From Bacillota bacterium (GTDB lineage Bacteria > Bacillota > Clostridia > Acetivibrionales > DTU013): a DNA stretch of 58,763 nt. How positions within the stretch are numbered: the first letter of the stretch is position 1; each line of letters begins with the position of its first letter. The DNA is taken from assembly GCA_023439545.1 (NCBI GenBank), contig JAEXNT010000006.1:1-58763 (forward strand), read 5' to 3'. A program made the translations under genes and the position numbers. Shown piece by piece: positions 28,940 through 37,050 of this stretch. The notes beneath the pieces were generated by a model. That model saw only the letters and a program-made list of their open reading frames with translations. It was not told the origin of the DNA and ran no database searches.

Positions 28940-30346
28940 TCAGCGTTCGTTCTCGATCCTGTTCCTGATCACCCGTGCCACATGCACTCCGCTGGCGCTT
29001 GCCTGGGATAGCCCGCGCGTTATCCCGGCGCCGTCGCCGATGGCAAACATGTTCGGCAGCTTTGTCTCAAGCTCGCTGCTCAATTCGAGCCGCGAGCTAT
29101 AGAATTTCACTTCGACACCGTAAAGCAGAGTATCGTAGTTCGCGGTTCCGGGCGCTATTTTATCGAGCGCATATATCATTTCTATGATATTATCGAGATG
29201 CCTTTTTGTAAGTACAAGGCTCAGGTCACCGGGCGTAGCGTCCAGTGTCGGCGTCGTAAAGCTTTGTGCGAGACGGTGATCGTTGGTCCTGACGCCCTTG
29301 ACCAGATCGCCGAATCTCTGTACGAGCACTCCTCCGCCAAGCATGTTGGAAAGCGATGCGATCCTCTTACCGTATTGATAGGGCTCGTTAAACGGCTGGG
29401 TGAACCTGTTGCTGACAAGCAGCGCGAAGTTCGTATTCTCGCTCCTCAGGGAAGGATCGGTATAGCTGTGCCCGTTGACAGTGATTATTCCGTCCACATT
29501 TTCTGAAACGACATGCCCGTAGGGGTTCATGCAGAATGTCCGCACTATGTCACCGTACTGCTTGGTCCTGTATTTTAACTTCGATTCATATACTGCGTCC
29601 GTAATATGCTCGAACACCCTTGCAGGAAGTTCGACCCTTACTCCTATGTCGACCTGGTTGTTTATCAGGTTCAGTTTGAGCTCCCTGCACTGCTGTGAGA
29701 ACCATTCGGCGCCCGAACGTCCCGGGCCGTTTATCAGATATTTGCACCGTATGTGGTCGCCCGAAGCGAGCTGCAGCGTGTATAGACCATCTTCGGGGAC
29801 TATTTTCCTTACCTGCGTTTTGCACCGTATCTTAACGCGCTCCTTGAGATGCTCGTAGATCCTGATGAGTATCTTCAGGTTGTTTTCGGTACCCAGATGC
29901 TTGACGACCGCGTGAAGAAGGTGCAGGTCGTTCTCAAGCGCCAGTTTTTCTATTCTTGAAGCTTCCTCACTCTTTGTGCTGAAACGTTCCGTAGTAGCGC
30001 CGAACCTTACGTTCACGCTGTCGACGTATTCGAACAGCTCCATACAAGCCGTATCCGATATGTATTCGCTGAGCCAGCCGCCGAACTCCGTGGTGAAGTT
30101 GAACTTGCCGTCGGAGTATGCGCCCGCGCCGCCGAAACCGTTCATTATGCCGCAGCTTGTGCAGTTGATGCAGCTTGGCGCCTTTTTATCGACAATGGGG
30201 CATTTCCTGCCGTAAATGTCGCCGCCCTGATCTATCATGACCACGTTCAGCGAAGGCATGGTTTCCACCAGCTCATATCCGGCAAATATTCCTGCAGTTC
30301 CGCAGCCTATAATGGCTACGTCATAAATTTTTTCAGTGCCGCTCAT
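28940..30346 (-). CDS. FAD-dependent dehydrogenase (COG2509-type)
   Basis: 468 residues. The N-terminal Rossmann loop AIIGCGTAGIFAGYEL binds FAD. A four-Cys region follows (RKCPIVDKKAPSCINCTSCGIMNGFGGAGAYSDGKFN), typical of the COG2509 group of predicted FAD-dependent dehydrogenases and possibly an iron-sulfur or zinc site. The C-terminal MFAIGDGAGITRGLSQASASGVHVAR is the second FAD motif. The physiological reaction is not established. The gene ends two bases from the thiT stop on the opposite strand; a convergent terminator is not evident. Confidence 0.85.
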   Translation of the reverse strand: MSGTEKIYDVAIIGCGTAGIFAGYELVETMPSLNVVMIDQGGDIYGRKCPIVDKKAPSCINCTSCGIMNGFGGAGAYSDGKFNFTTEFGGWLSEYISDTACMELFEYVDSVNVRFGATTERFSTKSEEASRIEKLALENDLHLLHAVVKHLGTENNLKILIRIYEHLKERVKIRCKTQVRKIVPEDGLYTLQLASGDHIRCKYLINGPGRSGAEWFSQQCRELKLNLINNQVDIGVRVELPARVFEHITDAVYESKLKYRTKQYGDIVRTFCMNPYGHVVSENVDGIITVNGHSYTDPSLRSENTNFALLVSNRFTQPFNEPYQYGKRIASLSNMLGGGVLVQRFGDLVKGVRTNDHRLAQSFTTPTLDATPGDLSLVLTKRHLDNIIEMIYALDKIAPGTANYDTLLYGVEVKFYSSRLELSSELETKLPNMFAIGDGAGITRGLSQASASGVHVARVIRNRIENER

Positions 30347-30471
30347 AATAATGTTCTCCTCTTTTTAATGCTGCCTTCCGTATGCGGACAGCGGTCCAAA
30401 AAGATTATAGACTAAGCAGCCGTAAAGTTCAAGGATACCTTGCGGGTTAATACCGGATTGCTTACATTTGC

Positions 30472-30500
30472 TTGCATTTTGAGTTTCAATGCGTTAAAAT
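30472..30500 (+). promoter_or_regulatory. Promoter for the zinc-ribbon gene
   Basis: TTGCAT and TAAAAT are 17 bases apart, about 50 bases before the ATG. Confidence 0.6.
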
Positions 30501-30548
30501 AATTCTAACCTGCAATCCGCTGTTGGACCTACCAAGGGAGGAAATCAT

Positions 30549-30746
30549 ATGAAATGCGCAGTATGCGGTTACAGATACAACGAGCCCGATGAGAACTCAA
30601 AGGACGGCAAACTCGTCAGCGATGGAAAAGAGCCGTTTGTCAAACTGATCAACACCTTTCACCGTACGGATGAAGAGGGAAACCTCGACGAAGCCTACCT
30701 GTTCGGCTGCCCGAGGTGCAAAACCGTAAGGCTCGAGCTCTGGTGA
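30549..30746 (+). CDS. Small zinc-ribbon-like protein
   Basis: 65 residues with CAVCGY at the N-terminus and CPRCKT near the C-terminus, a four-Cys metal site around an acidic centre. The first motif recalls rubredoxin, but the second knuckle differs from a rubredoxin fold, so a zinc ribbon is more likely. The ATG follows GGGAGG. Function unknown. It is followed by the tRNA-Val gene with its own promoter. Confidence 0.7.
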   Translation: MKCAVCGYRYNEPDENSKDGKLVSDGKEPFVKLINTFHRTDEEGNLDEAYLFGCPRCKTVRLELW

Positions 30747-30794
30747 GCTGAAGGACGCTTTGAAAAAAGTTGGTAGAATGGTAGTATGTCACTC

Positions 30795-30823
30795 TTGACA
30801 ATACGCCTTTGAGGCTTTAGAAT
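30795..30823 (+). promoter_or_regulatory. Promoter for tRNA-Val
   Basis: TTGACA and TAGAAT are 17 bases apart; transcription would begin roughly 14 bases before the mature tRNA. Confidence 0.75.
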
Positions 30824-30843
30824 ATAATTACTCTTTAAAACAC

Positions 30844-30919
30844 GCGCAATTAACTCAGCTGGTAGAGTGTCATCTTGACGTGGTGAAAGTCACAGGTTCG
30901 AGTCCTGTATTGCGCACCA
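30844..30919 (+). tRNA. tRNA-Val (anticodon GAC)
   Basis: Acceptor GCGCAAT/ATTGCGC, D-arm AACTCAGCTGGTAGAGT, anticodon stem TCATC/GGTGA (one G-T pair) with loop TTGACGT giving GAC, T-arm ACAGG-TTCGAGT-CCTGT, discriminator A and encoded CCA. Its last 18 bases recur at 37050-37067, so the gene is the attachment site of the island that follows and its 3' end was kept intact. Confidence 0.95.
30902..30919 (+). repeat. Left attachment repeat (in tRNA-Val)
   Basis: GTCCTGTATTGCGCACCA, identical to the copy at 37050-37067. Confidence 0.85.
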
Positions 30920-30923
30920 GTTT

Positions 30924-30961
30924 CAGAAAACCTGGCTACGATATCGTAGTCAGGTTTTCTG
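30924..30961 (+). terminator. Hairpin after tRNA-Val, island side
   Basis: An almost uninterrupted stem CAGAAAACCTG..CAGGTTTTCTG with inner CTACGA/TCGTAG follows the tRNA by four bases. No T-run follows. It probably provides the tRNA with a 3' end after integration. Confidence 0.6.
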
Positions 30962-30994
30962 CTATGTGCGCTTGCTAATATTTCAATTCAAACT

Positions 30995-31096
30995 TCATGG
31001 CATTACAAAATGAACTCCGGGTGTGTCTTTAGTTAAAACATCGAATATGAATCCCGTGTTTTCCAGCCCACGGATTATTTCTGGCAATGCCGCCAT
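30995..31096 (-). pseudogene. Short C-terminal coding remnant, family unknown
   Basis: A minus-strand frame of 33 codons with protein-like composition (MAALPEIIRGLENTGFIF.. ending TPGVHFVMP) is open a little beyond its ATG but quickly meets a stop. It looks like the tail of a lost gene. The rest of 30962-31328 is AT-rich and holds nothing else I can support. Confidence 0.25.
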
Positions 31097-31328
31097 CGTT
31101 TCGTCTTTAATATAGCTGAATTATATTGATATTATTTGAGATTTGTTACAGTCAAGGACGACCATTATTCCAGAAAACTACAGACAAGATAATATATGGC
31201 CATTTATAGATTTATCATACACCGAAATATCCCCGAATATTTCCAACAGTTCTAAAACCCTGTTTTAAGTCTTGTTATTATATAACATTTAAAAATATGG
31301 CAGAAAAGCTTACCTTAGTAGCTAATTC

Positions 31329-31353
31329 AATGTAACAATTTGATTAAAATGTT
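31329..31353 (+). repeat. Left inverted repeat of the recombinase cassette
   Basis: 25 bases are repeated perfectly in inverse orientation at 32138-32162. With one more turn of sequence the site (31331-31356) is itself a dyad: arms TGTAACAATTT and AAAATGTTACA around a GATT centre, matching a tyrosine-recombinase crossover site. A lone half-site, TGTAACATTTT, lies at about 31441 before the recombinase gene. Confidence 0.9.
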
Positions 31354-31495
31354 ACACTAATAGTATTTGAAATGCTGCTAAAATTCACCTTTTCAAGCAT
31401 TGATATAAGAGATCACAAAACTATATGCTATAATGTGTGATGTAACATTTTGTACATAATATATAAAATAAATTGCATTTCAGAAAGGAATACTT

Positions 31496-32056
31496 ATGAC
31501 AGTAGAGCCATTACGAGATAAAACAAAAATCAAGCAGATGTACCAATATCTACATGGAAGAAATCCTAAGTATGGTCTGATTTTTAAATTCGGACTTAAC
31601 ACAGGTCTAAGAATAAGTGATATATTACCGCTGAAAGTAAAGGATATTTTTACATGCAACTATGAGTTTCGTGATTACCTTGTGCTGAAGGAAAAGAAAA
31701 CCAAAAAAGAGAAAAAAATAAAACTTAACAATGCACTTAGAAAAGACGTACAACTGTATATCAAAGAGAAGAACCTGGCATATGAAGATTTTCTGTACCC
31801 CAGCAAAAAGGGGACATACATCGGAAGGATACAAGCATACCGTGTACTGAAAGACGCGGCAGATCTAGTAGGCATAGAGAACTTCGGTACGCATAGTCTT
31901 AGAAAAACCTGGGGTTATTGGACCTATAAAATATCAAAATATAATATCGGGCTGATAATGGATACATTCAACCACAGTTCGCAAAGTATAACGCTGCGAT
32001 ATATTGGTGTAAACCAAGACCAAAAAGATGAGTTGTACTCTCTTGTACAATTTTAG
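31496..32056 (+). CDS. Catalytic-domain-only tyrosine recombinase (putative DNA invertase)
   Basis: 186 residues, all of it the catalytic domain: Arg39 in NTGLRISDIL, a Lys-rich beta-hairpin (KEKKTKKEKKIKL), His133/Arg136 in HSLRKTWG, His160 in FNHSS and nucleophile Tyr169 in LRYIG. There are no N-terminal DNA-binding domains, as in FimB/FimE-type and RecV-like invertases of about 200 residues. Its gene is bracketed by 25-bp inverted repeats that look like crossover sites, so it probably flips its own segment. It also stands next to tRNA-Val, and a role in integrating the island is the alternative. RBS AGAAAGGAA precedes the ATG; sequence is much more AT-rich than flanking chromosome. Confidence 0.9.
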   Translation: MTVEPLRDKTKIKQMYQYLHGRNPKYGLIFKFGLNTGLRISDILPLKVKDIFTCNYEFRDYLVLKEKKTKKEKKIKLNNALRKDVQLYIKEKNLAYEDFLYPSKKGTYIGRIQAYRVLKDAADLVGIENFGTHSLRKTWGYWTYKISKYNIGLIMDTFNHSSQSITLRYIGVNQDQKDELYSLVQF

Positions 32057-32074
32057 TAAAAACGGATATAATTA

Positions 32075-32103
32075 TTGAACATTTTCTATAATAATGTTAT
32101 ATT
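32075..32103 (+). promoter_or_regulatory. Candidate promoter inside the invertible cassette, reading toward cheA
   Basis: TTGAAC and TATATT are 17 bases apart between the recombinase stop and the right inverted repeat. A transcript would pass through the repeat into the c-di-GMP riboswitch. The region is AT-rich, so chance matches are possible. Confidence 0.4.
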
Positions 32104-32137
32104 AATGTTTATATTATCCAATTAAAAAATTATAAGC

Positions 32138-32162
32138 AACATTTTAATCAAATTGTTACATT
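32138..32162 (-). repeat. Right inverted repeat of the recombinase cassette
   Basis: Perfect 25-base reverse complement of 31329-31353. The outer half of its dyad has two changes relative to the left site. Confidence 0.9.
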
Positions 32163-32196
32163 AGTAATTATTGGAATATTAATTACATAATTATGC

Positions 32197-32226
32197 AGAT
32201 GCTTGCAAGTAGAACCGCAAGCATCT
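32197..32226 (+). terminator. Hairpin before the c-di-GMP riboswitch
   Basis: AGATGCTTGC pairs perfectly with GCAAGCATCT around a 10-base loop. There is no T-run, so termination is uncertain; it could end read-through from the recombinase or be part of the leader. Confidence 0.5.
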
Positions 32227-32250
32227 AGCCATTATAAAAGAATAAAATAA

Positions 32251-32340
32251 TTTGAAAAAGGCAAATCCATCGAAAGGTGGAGGCGCAAAGCCGGAGTCTA
32301 AGCAATATTTATTGTATGATCGTCAGGTTGCCAAAACGCT
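32251..32340 (+). promoter_or_regulatory. Cyclic di-GMP-I (GEMM) riboswitch
   Basis: The GEMM-I landmarks are present in order: GGCAAAtCC, the tetraloop CGAAAGG, GGCGCAAAGCC, the GG..CTAAG segment, a variable hairpin, and the closing GTCAGGTTGCC that pairs with GGCAA at the 5' side. It lies about 210 bases before cheA, the first downstream gene, so the chemosensory operon should respond to cyclic di-GMP. Confidence 0.93.
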
Positions 32341-32355
32341 AGGTGCAGTTTATCC

Positions 32356-32389
32356 GTGGCAGGCAATCAGTTATGCTTGCCACTTTTTT
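32356..32389 (+). terminator. Terminator of the c-di-GMP riboswitch
   Basis: GTGGCAGGCA pairs with TGCTTGCCAC (one G-T pair) followed by TTTTTT. It sits directly after the aptamer as an expression platform; whether ligand favours or blocks it cannot be decided by eye. The rest of the leader to 32550 shows no other clear element. Confidence 0.88.
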
Positions 32390-32550
32390 ATGCTTATTTG
32401 TAACGCGGATGTTATGAATAACGGGCAGAGACATGATTAATTATGATTCTGGCTGCATGAGGCCAGTACCTGAATACATTGTTGTAAAACCACGTGAGTG
32501 AGTCTTGATAAAAGTTATATACATAATAAATTTTTAAGGGAGTGATCCAC

Positions 32551-34566
32551 TTGGCAGGAGATTACAATGAACCAATACTGGATATGTTTGTTTTTGAAAC
32601 TACACAGTTGATCGAGCAGCTCGAGCAAATCATTATCAGCAGTGATAAAACCGCTTGTTATAACCTGGAGGCAATAAACGAAATATTCAGGATCATGCAT
32701 ACTATTAAGGGGTCTTCTGCCATGATGAATTTTGATAATATATCAAAACTCACTCATACGGTTGAAGACCTCTTCAATTATCTGCGCAGCAAAAAGCAAT
32801 TCTCATTGGATTGTTCAAAGCTTTCCGATATTGTCCTTGAAAGTGTCGACTTCATGAAAGCGGAAATGCGCAAGGTAGAAAACGGAGATATCCCTGATAG
32901 AGACTCCTCACTGCTTACAGATAAGATCACGAGCTTTTTGGAAGACCTCAGGATGAAATACAATTCTGCTGCCGATATGCGGGATGATGAATCCGCGCAA
33001 CAAGAAACGGAAATATGCAGTATTAGTAGTACCGGAGGTAAAAGCCCGTTCACGGGAAGAGCCTTCAAGGCGGTAATCCATTTTGAAGAAGGCTGCGAAA
33101 TGGAGAGTGTTCGGGCTTTCGCTTTAGTCCACAGACTTAAGGATGTTGCCATGGATATTAGTCACTTTCCCGGAAGATTGGCTGATAACGATAAAAGCGA
33201 CGCAATAATCAGAAATGACGGATTCCGCGTATGGTTCAAAACGGACCTTTCATATGACGAATTGCATGATTATTTATCAAAGACTATTTTCCTTAGCGAT
33301 ATGGAATTGATGGAATGCAACGATAATAAAGATGCTGTTTATGAGGCTGCCGGACTGGAAGGACTAAACACAGTGAATGAAAACCGGGCTGCCTCCTCCC
33401 ATAATAATATTATCAGCGTTAATATTGTAAAATTGGATAAACTTATGGATCTGGTCGGCGAATTGGTCATTTCGGAGGCAATGGTCACACAAAATCCGGA
33501 TCTGGCCGGAATGCCGCTCAGCAACTTCCAAAAGGCGGCAAGGCAGCACCGGAAGATTATAAACGAGCTCCAGGATATAGCTATGTCCATCAGAATGGTC
33601 CCACTCTCTTCAACCTTTCAGAGACTTAATAGAATAGTGCGTGACATGAGTAAAAAGCTAAATAAGGATGTAGAGCTGAAAATTATAGGTGAGGAAACGG
33701 AGGTAGATAAAAATATAATTGAACACATCTCCGATCCGTTGATGCACCTGATCAGAAACTCAATCGACCATGGCATAGAATCAGCTGACGATAGAAAGGC
33801 AAAAGGCAAGCCGGAGACCGGGACAGTTATCCTTGAAGCTAAAAATGCGAGCGGCGATGTACTGATAACGGTCAGCGACGACGGTGCAGGCTTGGATAAA
33901 GACAAGATTCTGGCCAAAGCAAGAAGAAACGGACTTATCAACAGACCCGAAAATGAACTTTTGGATAAGGATATATATTCATGTATTTTTCTACCCGGAT
34001 TTTCAACAAAAGACGAAGCGACTGAGTTTTCGGGCCGGGGCGTCGGATTGGATGTTGTTATGAAAAATATAGGCGCCGTCGGGGGGGATGTCTCAATAGA
34101 CAGCATACCGGGCCATGGCACGGCTATTACCCTGAAAATACCATTGACACTGGCGATTATGGATGGAATGACAATCAGGGTAGGCAAGGCAAAATTTACG
34201 ATTCCCATAACCAGTATAAGAGAATCATTCAAAACCAAAGAAAACAATTTAATCAAAGATCCCGACAACAATGAAATGATAATGATACGGGGCGAGTGTT
34301 ACCCGATTCTGAGGCTTCATGAGAAATATAGGATAAAGACGGATATAACTGATATTCCTGACGGGATTACAGTTATGGTTGAAAGTGACGGCAAGGCCTT
34401 CTGCATCTTTGCGGATGAGTTGATAGGCCAACAACAGGTGGTAGTGAAAGCGCTGCCGGAATACATCAAAAAAATGAAAAAGGTGAAGGGGGTGGAGGGC
34501 TGTACGCTGTTAGGAGACGGAAGTATCAGTTTGATTTTGGATGTTGCGGGCTTTCATGAAAACTAA
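32551..34566 (+). CDS. cheA: Chemotaxis histidine kinase CheA
   Basis: 671 residues from a TTG eight bases after AAGGGAG; the GTG nine bases earlier overlaps that site. Domains: Hpt with phospho-acceptor His50 (RIMHTIKGSSAMM), a P2-like region (about 165-265), dimerisation helices (VKLDKLMDLVGELVISEAMV), HATPase_c (N-box HLIRNSIDHGIE, G1 DDGAGLDK, G2 GRGVGLD) and a C-terminal CheW-like regulatory domain. CheA phosphorylates CheY/CheB when stimulated by receptors. It heads a three-gene operon with cheW and mcp; no cheY, cheB, cheR, cheC or cheD is present, so output must use proteins encoded elsewhere. Confidence 0.96.
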   Translation: MAGDYNEPILDMFVFETTQLIEQLEQIIISSDKTACYNLEAINEIFRIMHTIKGSSAMMNFDNISKLTHTVEDLFNYLRSKKQFSLDCSKLSDIVLESVDFMKAEMRKVENGDIPDRDSSLLTDKITSFLEDLRMKYNSAADMRDDESAQQETEICSISSTGGKSPFTGRAFKAVIHFEEGCEMESVRAFALVHRLKDVAMDISHFPGRLADNDKSDAIIRNDGFRVWFKTDLSYDELHDYLSKTIFLSDMELMECNDNKDAVYEAAGLEGLNTVNENRAASSHNNIISVNIVKLDKLMDLVGELVISEAMVTQNPDLAGMPLSNFQKAARQHRKIINELQDIAMSIRMVPLSSTFQRLNRIVRDMSKKLNKDVELKIIGEETEVDKNIIEHISDPLMHLIRNSIDHGIESADDRKAKGKPETGTVILEAKNASGDVLITVSDDGAGLDKDKILAKARRNGLINRPENELLDKDIYSCIFLPGFSTKDEATEFSGRGVGLDVVMKNIGAVGGDVSIDSIPGHGTAITLKIPLTLAIMDGMTIRVGKAKFTIPITSIRESFKTKENNLIKDPDNNEMIMIRGECYPILRLHEKYRIKTDITDIPDGITVMVESDGKAFCIFADELIGQQQVVVKALPEYIKKMKKVKGVEGCTLLGDGSISLILDVAGFHEN

Positions 34567-34584
34567 AGGGAGGGAGCTGAAAAC

Positions 34585-35079
34585 GTGGCGGATGTATTTG
34601 AAGACAATGTAGAATTGGAGGAAGACACTCAGAAAGGCAGATATCTGACATTCCTGATCGGAAAGGAAACTTATGGGATAGAAATCAGGTATGTCACTGA
34701 GATCATCGGAATCCAGGCGATCACGGAAATACCTGAACTACCGGAATATATCAAGGGGATTATCAACCTGAGGGGAAAAATCATTCCGGTTATTGATATC
34801 AGGCTGCGCTTTAAAAAGGAACCCAGGGAATATAATGACAGGACATGCGTGATCGTGGTCGATATCAGTGACGTATCCATAGGACTGATAGTAGATAGCG
34901 TAGCAGAGGTGCTTGCGATTTCCGATGAGGATGTCGTTGAGCCGCCTCAAATGAACAAGGGCTTTAATAACAGGTATATAAAAAATATCGGTAAGGCGGG
35001 AAATGACGTCAAGCTGCTGCTCGATTGCGAAAAGCTGCTTACGGAGGATGAACTGTCCAGTCTTAGCGAAGCAATATAA
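34585..35079 (+). CDS. cheW: Chemotaxis coupling protein CheW
   Basis: 164 residues from a GTG preceded by GGGAGGGAGC. A single CheW domain starts after a short acidic N-terminus: YLTFLIGKETYGIEIRYVTEIIG, then LPEYIKGIINLRGKIIPVIDIRLRF and the IGLIVDSVAEVL block. CheW bridges CheA and chemoreceptors in signalling arrays. It lies 18 bases after cheA and 32 before mcp. Confidence 0.96.
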   Translation: MADVFEDNVELEEDTQKGRYLTFLIGKETYGIEIRYVTEIIGIQAITEIPELPEYIKGIINLRGKIIPVIDIRLRFKKEPREYNDRTCVIVVDISDVSIGLIVDSVAEVLAISDEDVVEPPQMNKGFNNRYIKNIGKAGNDVKLLLDCEKLLTEDELSSLSEAI

Positions 35080-35111
35080 TCAATAAAAGATCGAAAAAGG
35101 AGTGTTGAACG

Positions 35112-36959
35112 ATGCAATGGTTTAGTAATTTAAGGATCGCAGCAAAACTGATAATCTGTTTTGTAGTAGTAGCTGCTATTGCAGGAGTAGTCGGTGTCGT
35201 AGGTATTATGAGCATCAGCGCCATCAATAATAACGATACGTTATTATATCAAGAGAATGCATTAGGGCTTGAGTATGCCGGAGGAGCCTCGATATATTTC
35301 CAGAGGACAAGATACCATAGTATCAGGATGACTGTAGACGACGATGTCAGCCAGCGTGATGAAAGCATCGACAAAATATCGAGTTATGGCGCCACAACAG
35401 ACGATTATTTAAAGAAGTATGAAGAGGAGGCCGTGACTGAGGCTGACCGGAAACAATTTAACGATTTGAAATCGCAGTGGGATGAATTTAAATTATTAGT
35501 CGATAATGCGGTTAATCTTGTTAAGTCGGGGCAGCAGGAACAGGCAAGGAATATTATAGTAGGCGATTCTTCTTCGATAGCGACAGATTTACAGAATTCA
35601 TTCGACATATTAATGGAACATAATTCCTCAGAAGCAAAGAACAAGTCGGAAAGCAATTCAAAGGCGGCTCAGAGCTCGGTAGTTACAATGTTCATTGTAA
35701 TAATCACAGGCGTTGTTGTTGCAATTATTCTTGGCGTATTTATATCGCGCTATATCAGCAAGCGCGTCGGTTCTCTTTCAAATGCCTCCGATAAGCTCGC
35801 GCTGGGAGATGTAAATGTCAGTGTCAAGGCGGATAGCAGGGATGAATTGGGCAGACTCGCAAAATCCTTTGAAAACCTGATCGCCAGTGTACGCGAGCAG
35901 GCGCACATCGTCGAGAAGGTGGCGGGCGCCGATTTGATGGTGGATGTCAATGTAAGGTCTGACAAGGATCTTCTTGGCCAAAAGCTATTTGAACTTGTGG
36001 AGAGCTTGAATAAGGATTTCACGGATATTGCGTCTGCAGCGGAACAGGTAGCTTCTGGATCGAGACAGATATCTGACTCCAGCATGGCTCTTTCGCAGGG
36101 AGCTACCGAACAGGCAAGCGCGATCGAAGAGCTGACCGCGTCACTGGAGGAGATATCATCCCAGACTAAATTGAATGCGGATAATGCAAACAAAGCCAAT
36201 GAACTTGCCGGAAATGCCAGAACAAACGCCGAACAGGGAAATACCCAAATGAAGGACATGCTCAAGGCGATGGATGACATAAATGAATCGTCCAGCAACA
36301 TCTATAAGATCATAAAAGTCATAGACGATATCGCATTCCAGACGAACATTCTTGCGCTGAATGCGGCTGTAGAAGCGGCAAGGGCGGGTCAGCACGGCAA
36401 AGGCTTCGCGGTTGTGGCGGAGGAGGTCAGGACACTGGCCGCACGTTCGGCTAACGCTGCAAAAGAGACGGCGGATATGATTGAAGGCTCCATCAAAAAG
36501 GTTGAAGCCGGTACAAAAATAGCGAAGGAAACAGCTGATGCGCTCAACAGGATAGTAAACGAGATCGAAAAGGCAGCCAGGCTGGTTAACGATATCGCCT
36601 CTGCATCCAGCGAACAGGCAGTTGGCATCGGTCAAATCAATCAGGGGATTATGCAGGTATCTGAGGTCGTGCAGACCAATTCGGCGACCTCTGAGGAAGG
36701 CGCGGCGGCAAGCGAGGAACTGACGAGCCAGGCTGAATTGTTAAGAGAGATGGTAAGCAAGATCAAACTGAAGAAGAGCAATCAGGGTTTTAGCAGGCTG
36801 GATGAATTAAGCCCGGAAGTTTTGAAGATGCTCGAGGGTTTGTCCAATAAGAGAAAGATCGCGACAAAGTCGGAGGAAGAGCCATACGAGGATGTTGAGC
36901 CAAAGGAATCGAAAGGGAAAAAGATCGTATTGAGTGATAGGGAATTTGGCAAATACTGA
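35112..36959 (+). CDS. Methyl-accepting chemotaxis protein with four-helix-bundle sensor
   Basis: 615 residues. TM1 (about 12-34) and TM2 (about 192-214) enclose a helical extracytoplasmic sensor of the 4HB_MCP type. A HAMP domain (SNASDKLALGDVNVSVKADSRDELGRLAKSF) leads to a long signalling coiled coil; the hairpin tip that binds CheA/CheW is IDDIAFQTNILALNAAVEAARAGQHGKGFAVVAEEVRTLA near residue 400. Methylation-helix Glu/Gln pairs are visible on both sides. The lysine/glutamate-rich tail lacks the CheR-binding pentapeptide. No ligand can be predicted. Last gene of the island's operon, 90 bases before the right attachment repeat. Confidence 0.95.
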   Translation: MQWFSNLRIAAKLIICFVVVAAIAGVVGVVGIMSISAINNNDTLLYQENALGLEYAGGASIYFQRTRYHSIRMTVDDDVSQRDESIDKISSYGATTDDYLKKYEEEAVTEADRKQFNDLKSQWDEFKLLVDNAVNLVKSGQQEQARNIIVGDSSSIATDLQNSFDILMEHNSSEAKNKSESNSKAAQSSVVTMFIVIITGVVVAIILGVFISRYISKRVGSLSNASDKLALGDVNVSVKADSRDELGRLAKSFENLIASVREQAHIVEKVAGADLMVDVNVRSDKDLLGQKLFELVESLNKDFTDIASAAEQVASGSRQISDSSMALSQGATEQASAIEELTASLEEISSQTKLNADNANKANELAGNARTNAEQGNTQMKDMLKAMDDINESSSNIYKIIKVIDDIAFQTNILALNAAVEAARAGQHGKGFAVVAEEVRTLAARSANAAKETADMIEGSIKKVEAGTKIAKETADALNRIVNEIEKAARLVNDIASASSEQAVGIGQINQGIMQVSEVVQTNSATSEEGAAASEELTSQAELLREMVSKIKLKKSNQGFSRLDELSPEVLKMLEGLSNKRKIATKSEEEPYEDVEPKESKGKKIVLSDREFGKY

Positions 36960-37010
36960 ACAATGTCGGGTATACATATAACAAAAAATCATAATCGGGA
37001 GGGACGGCGG

Positions 37011-37050
37011 CAATGCCGCCTCCTGCTCGATTCCTGCGAGACCGGCATTG
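37011..37050 (+). terminator. Hairpin between mcp and the right attachment repeat
   Basis: CAATGCCG (37011-37018) pairs with CGGCATTG (37043-37050) around an inner CTCG/CGAG. No T-run. It ends exactly on the first base of the right repeat. Confidence 0.5.

Noticed and set aside
31496..32056. Recombinase as the sole integrase of the tRNA island
   Set aside because: Not excluded, but it lacks the N-terminal domains normal for tRNA-targeting integrases, and its gene is bracketed by its own inverted sites unrelated to the tRNA repeat.
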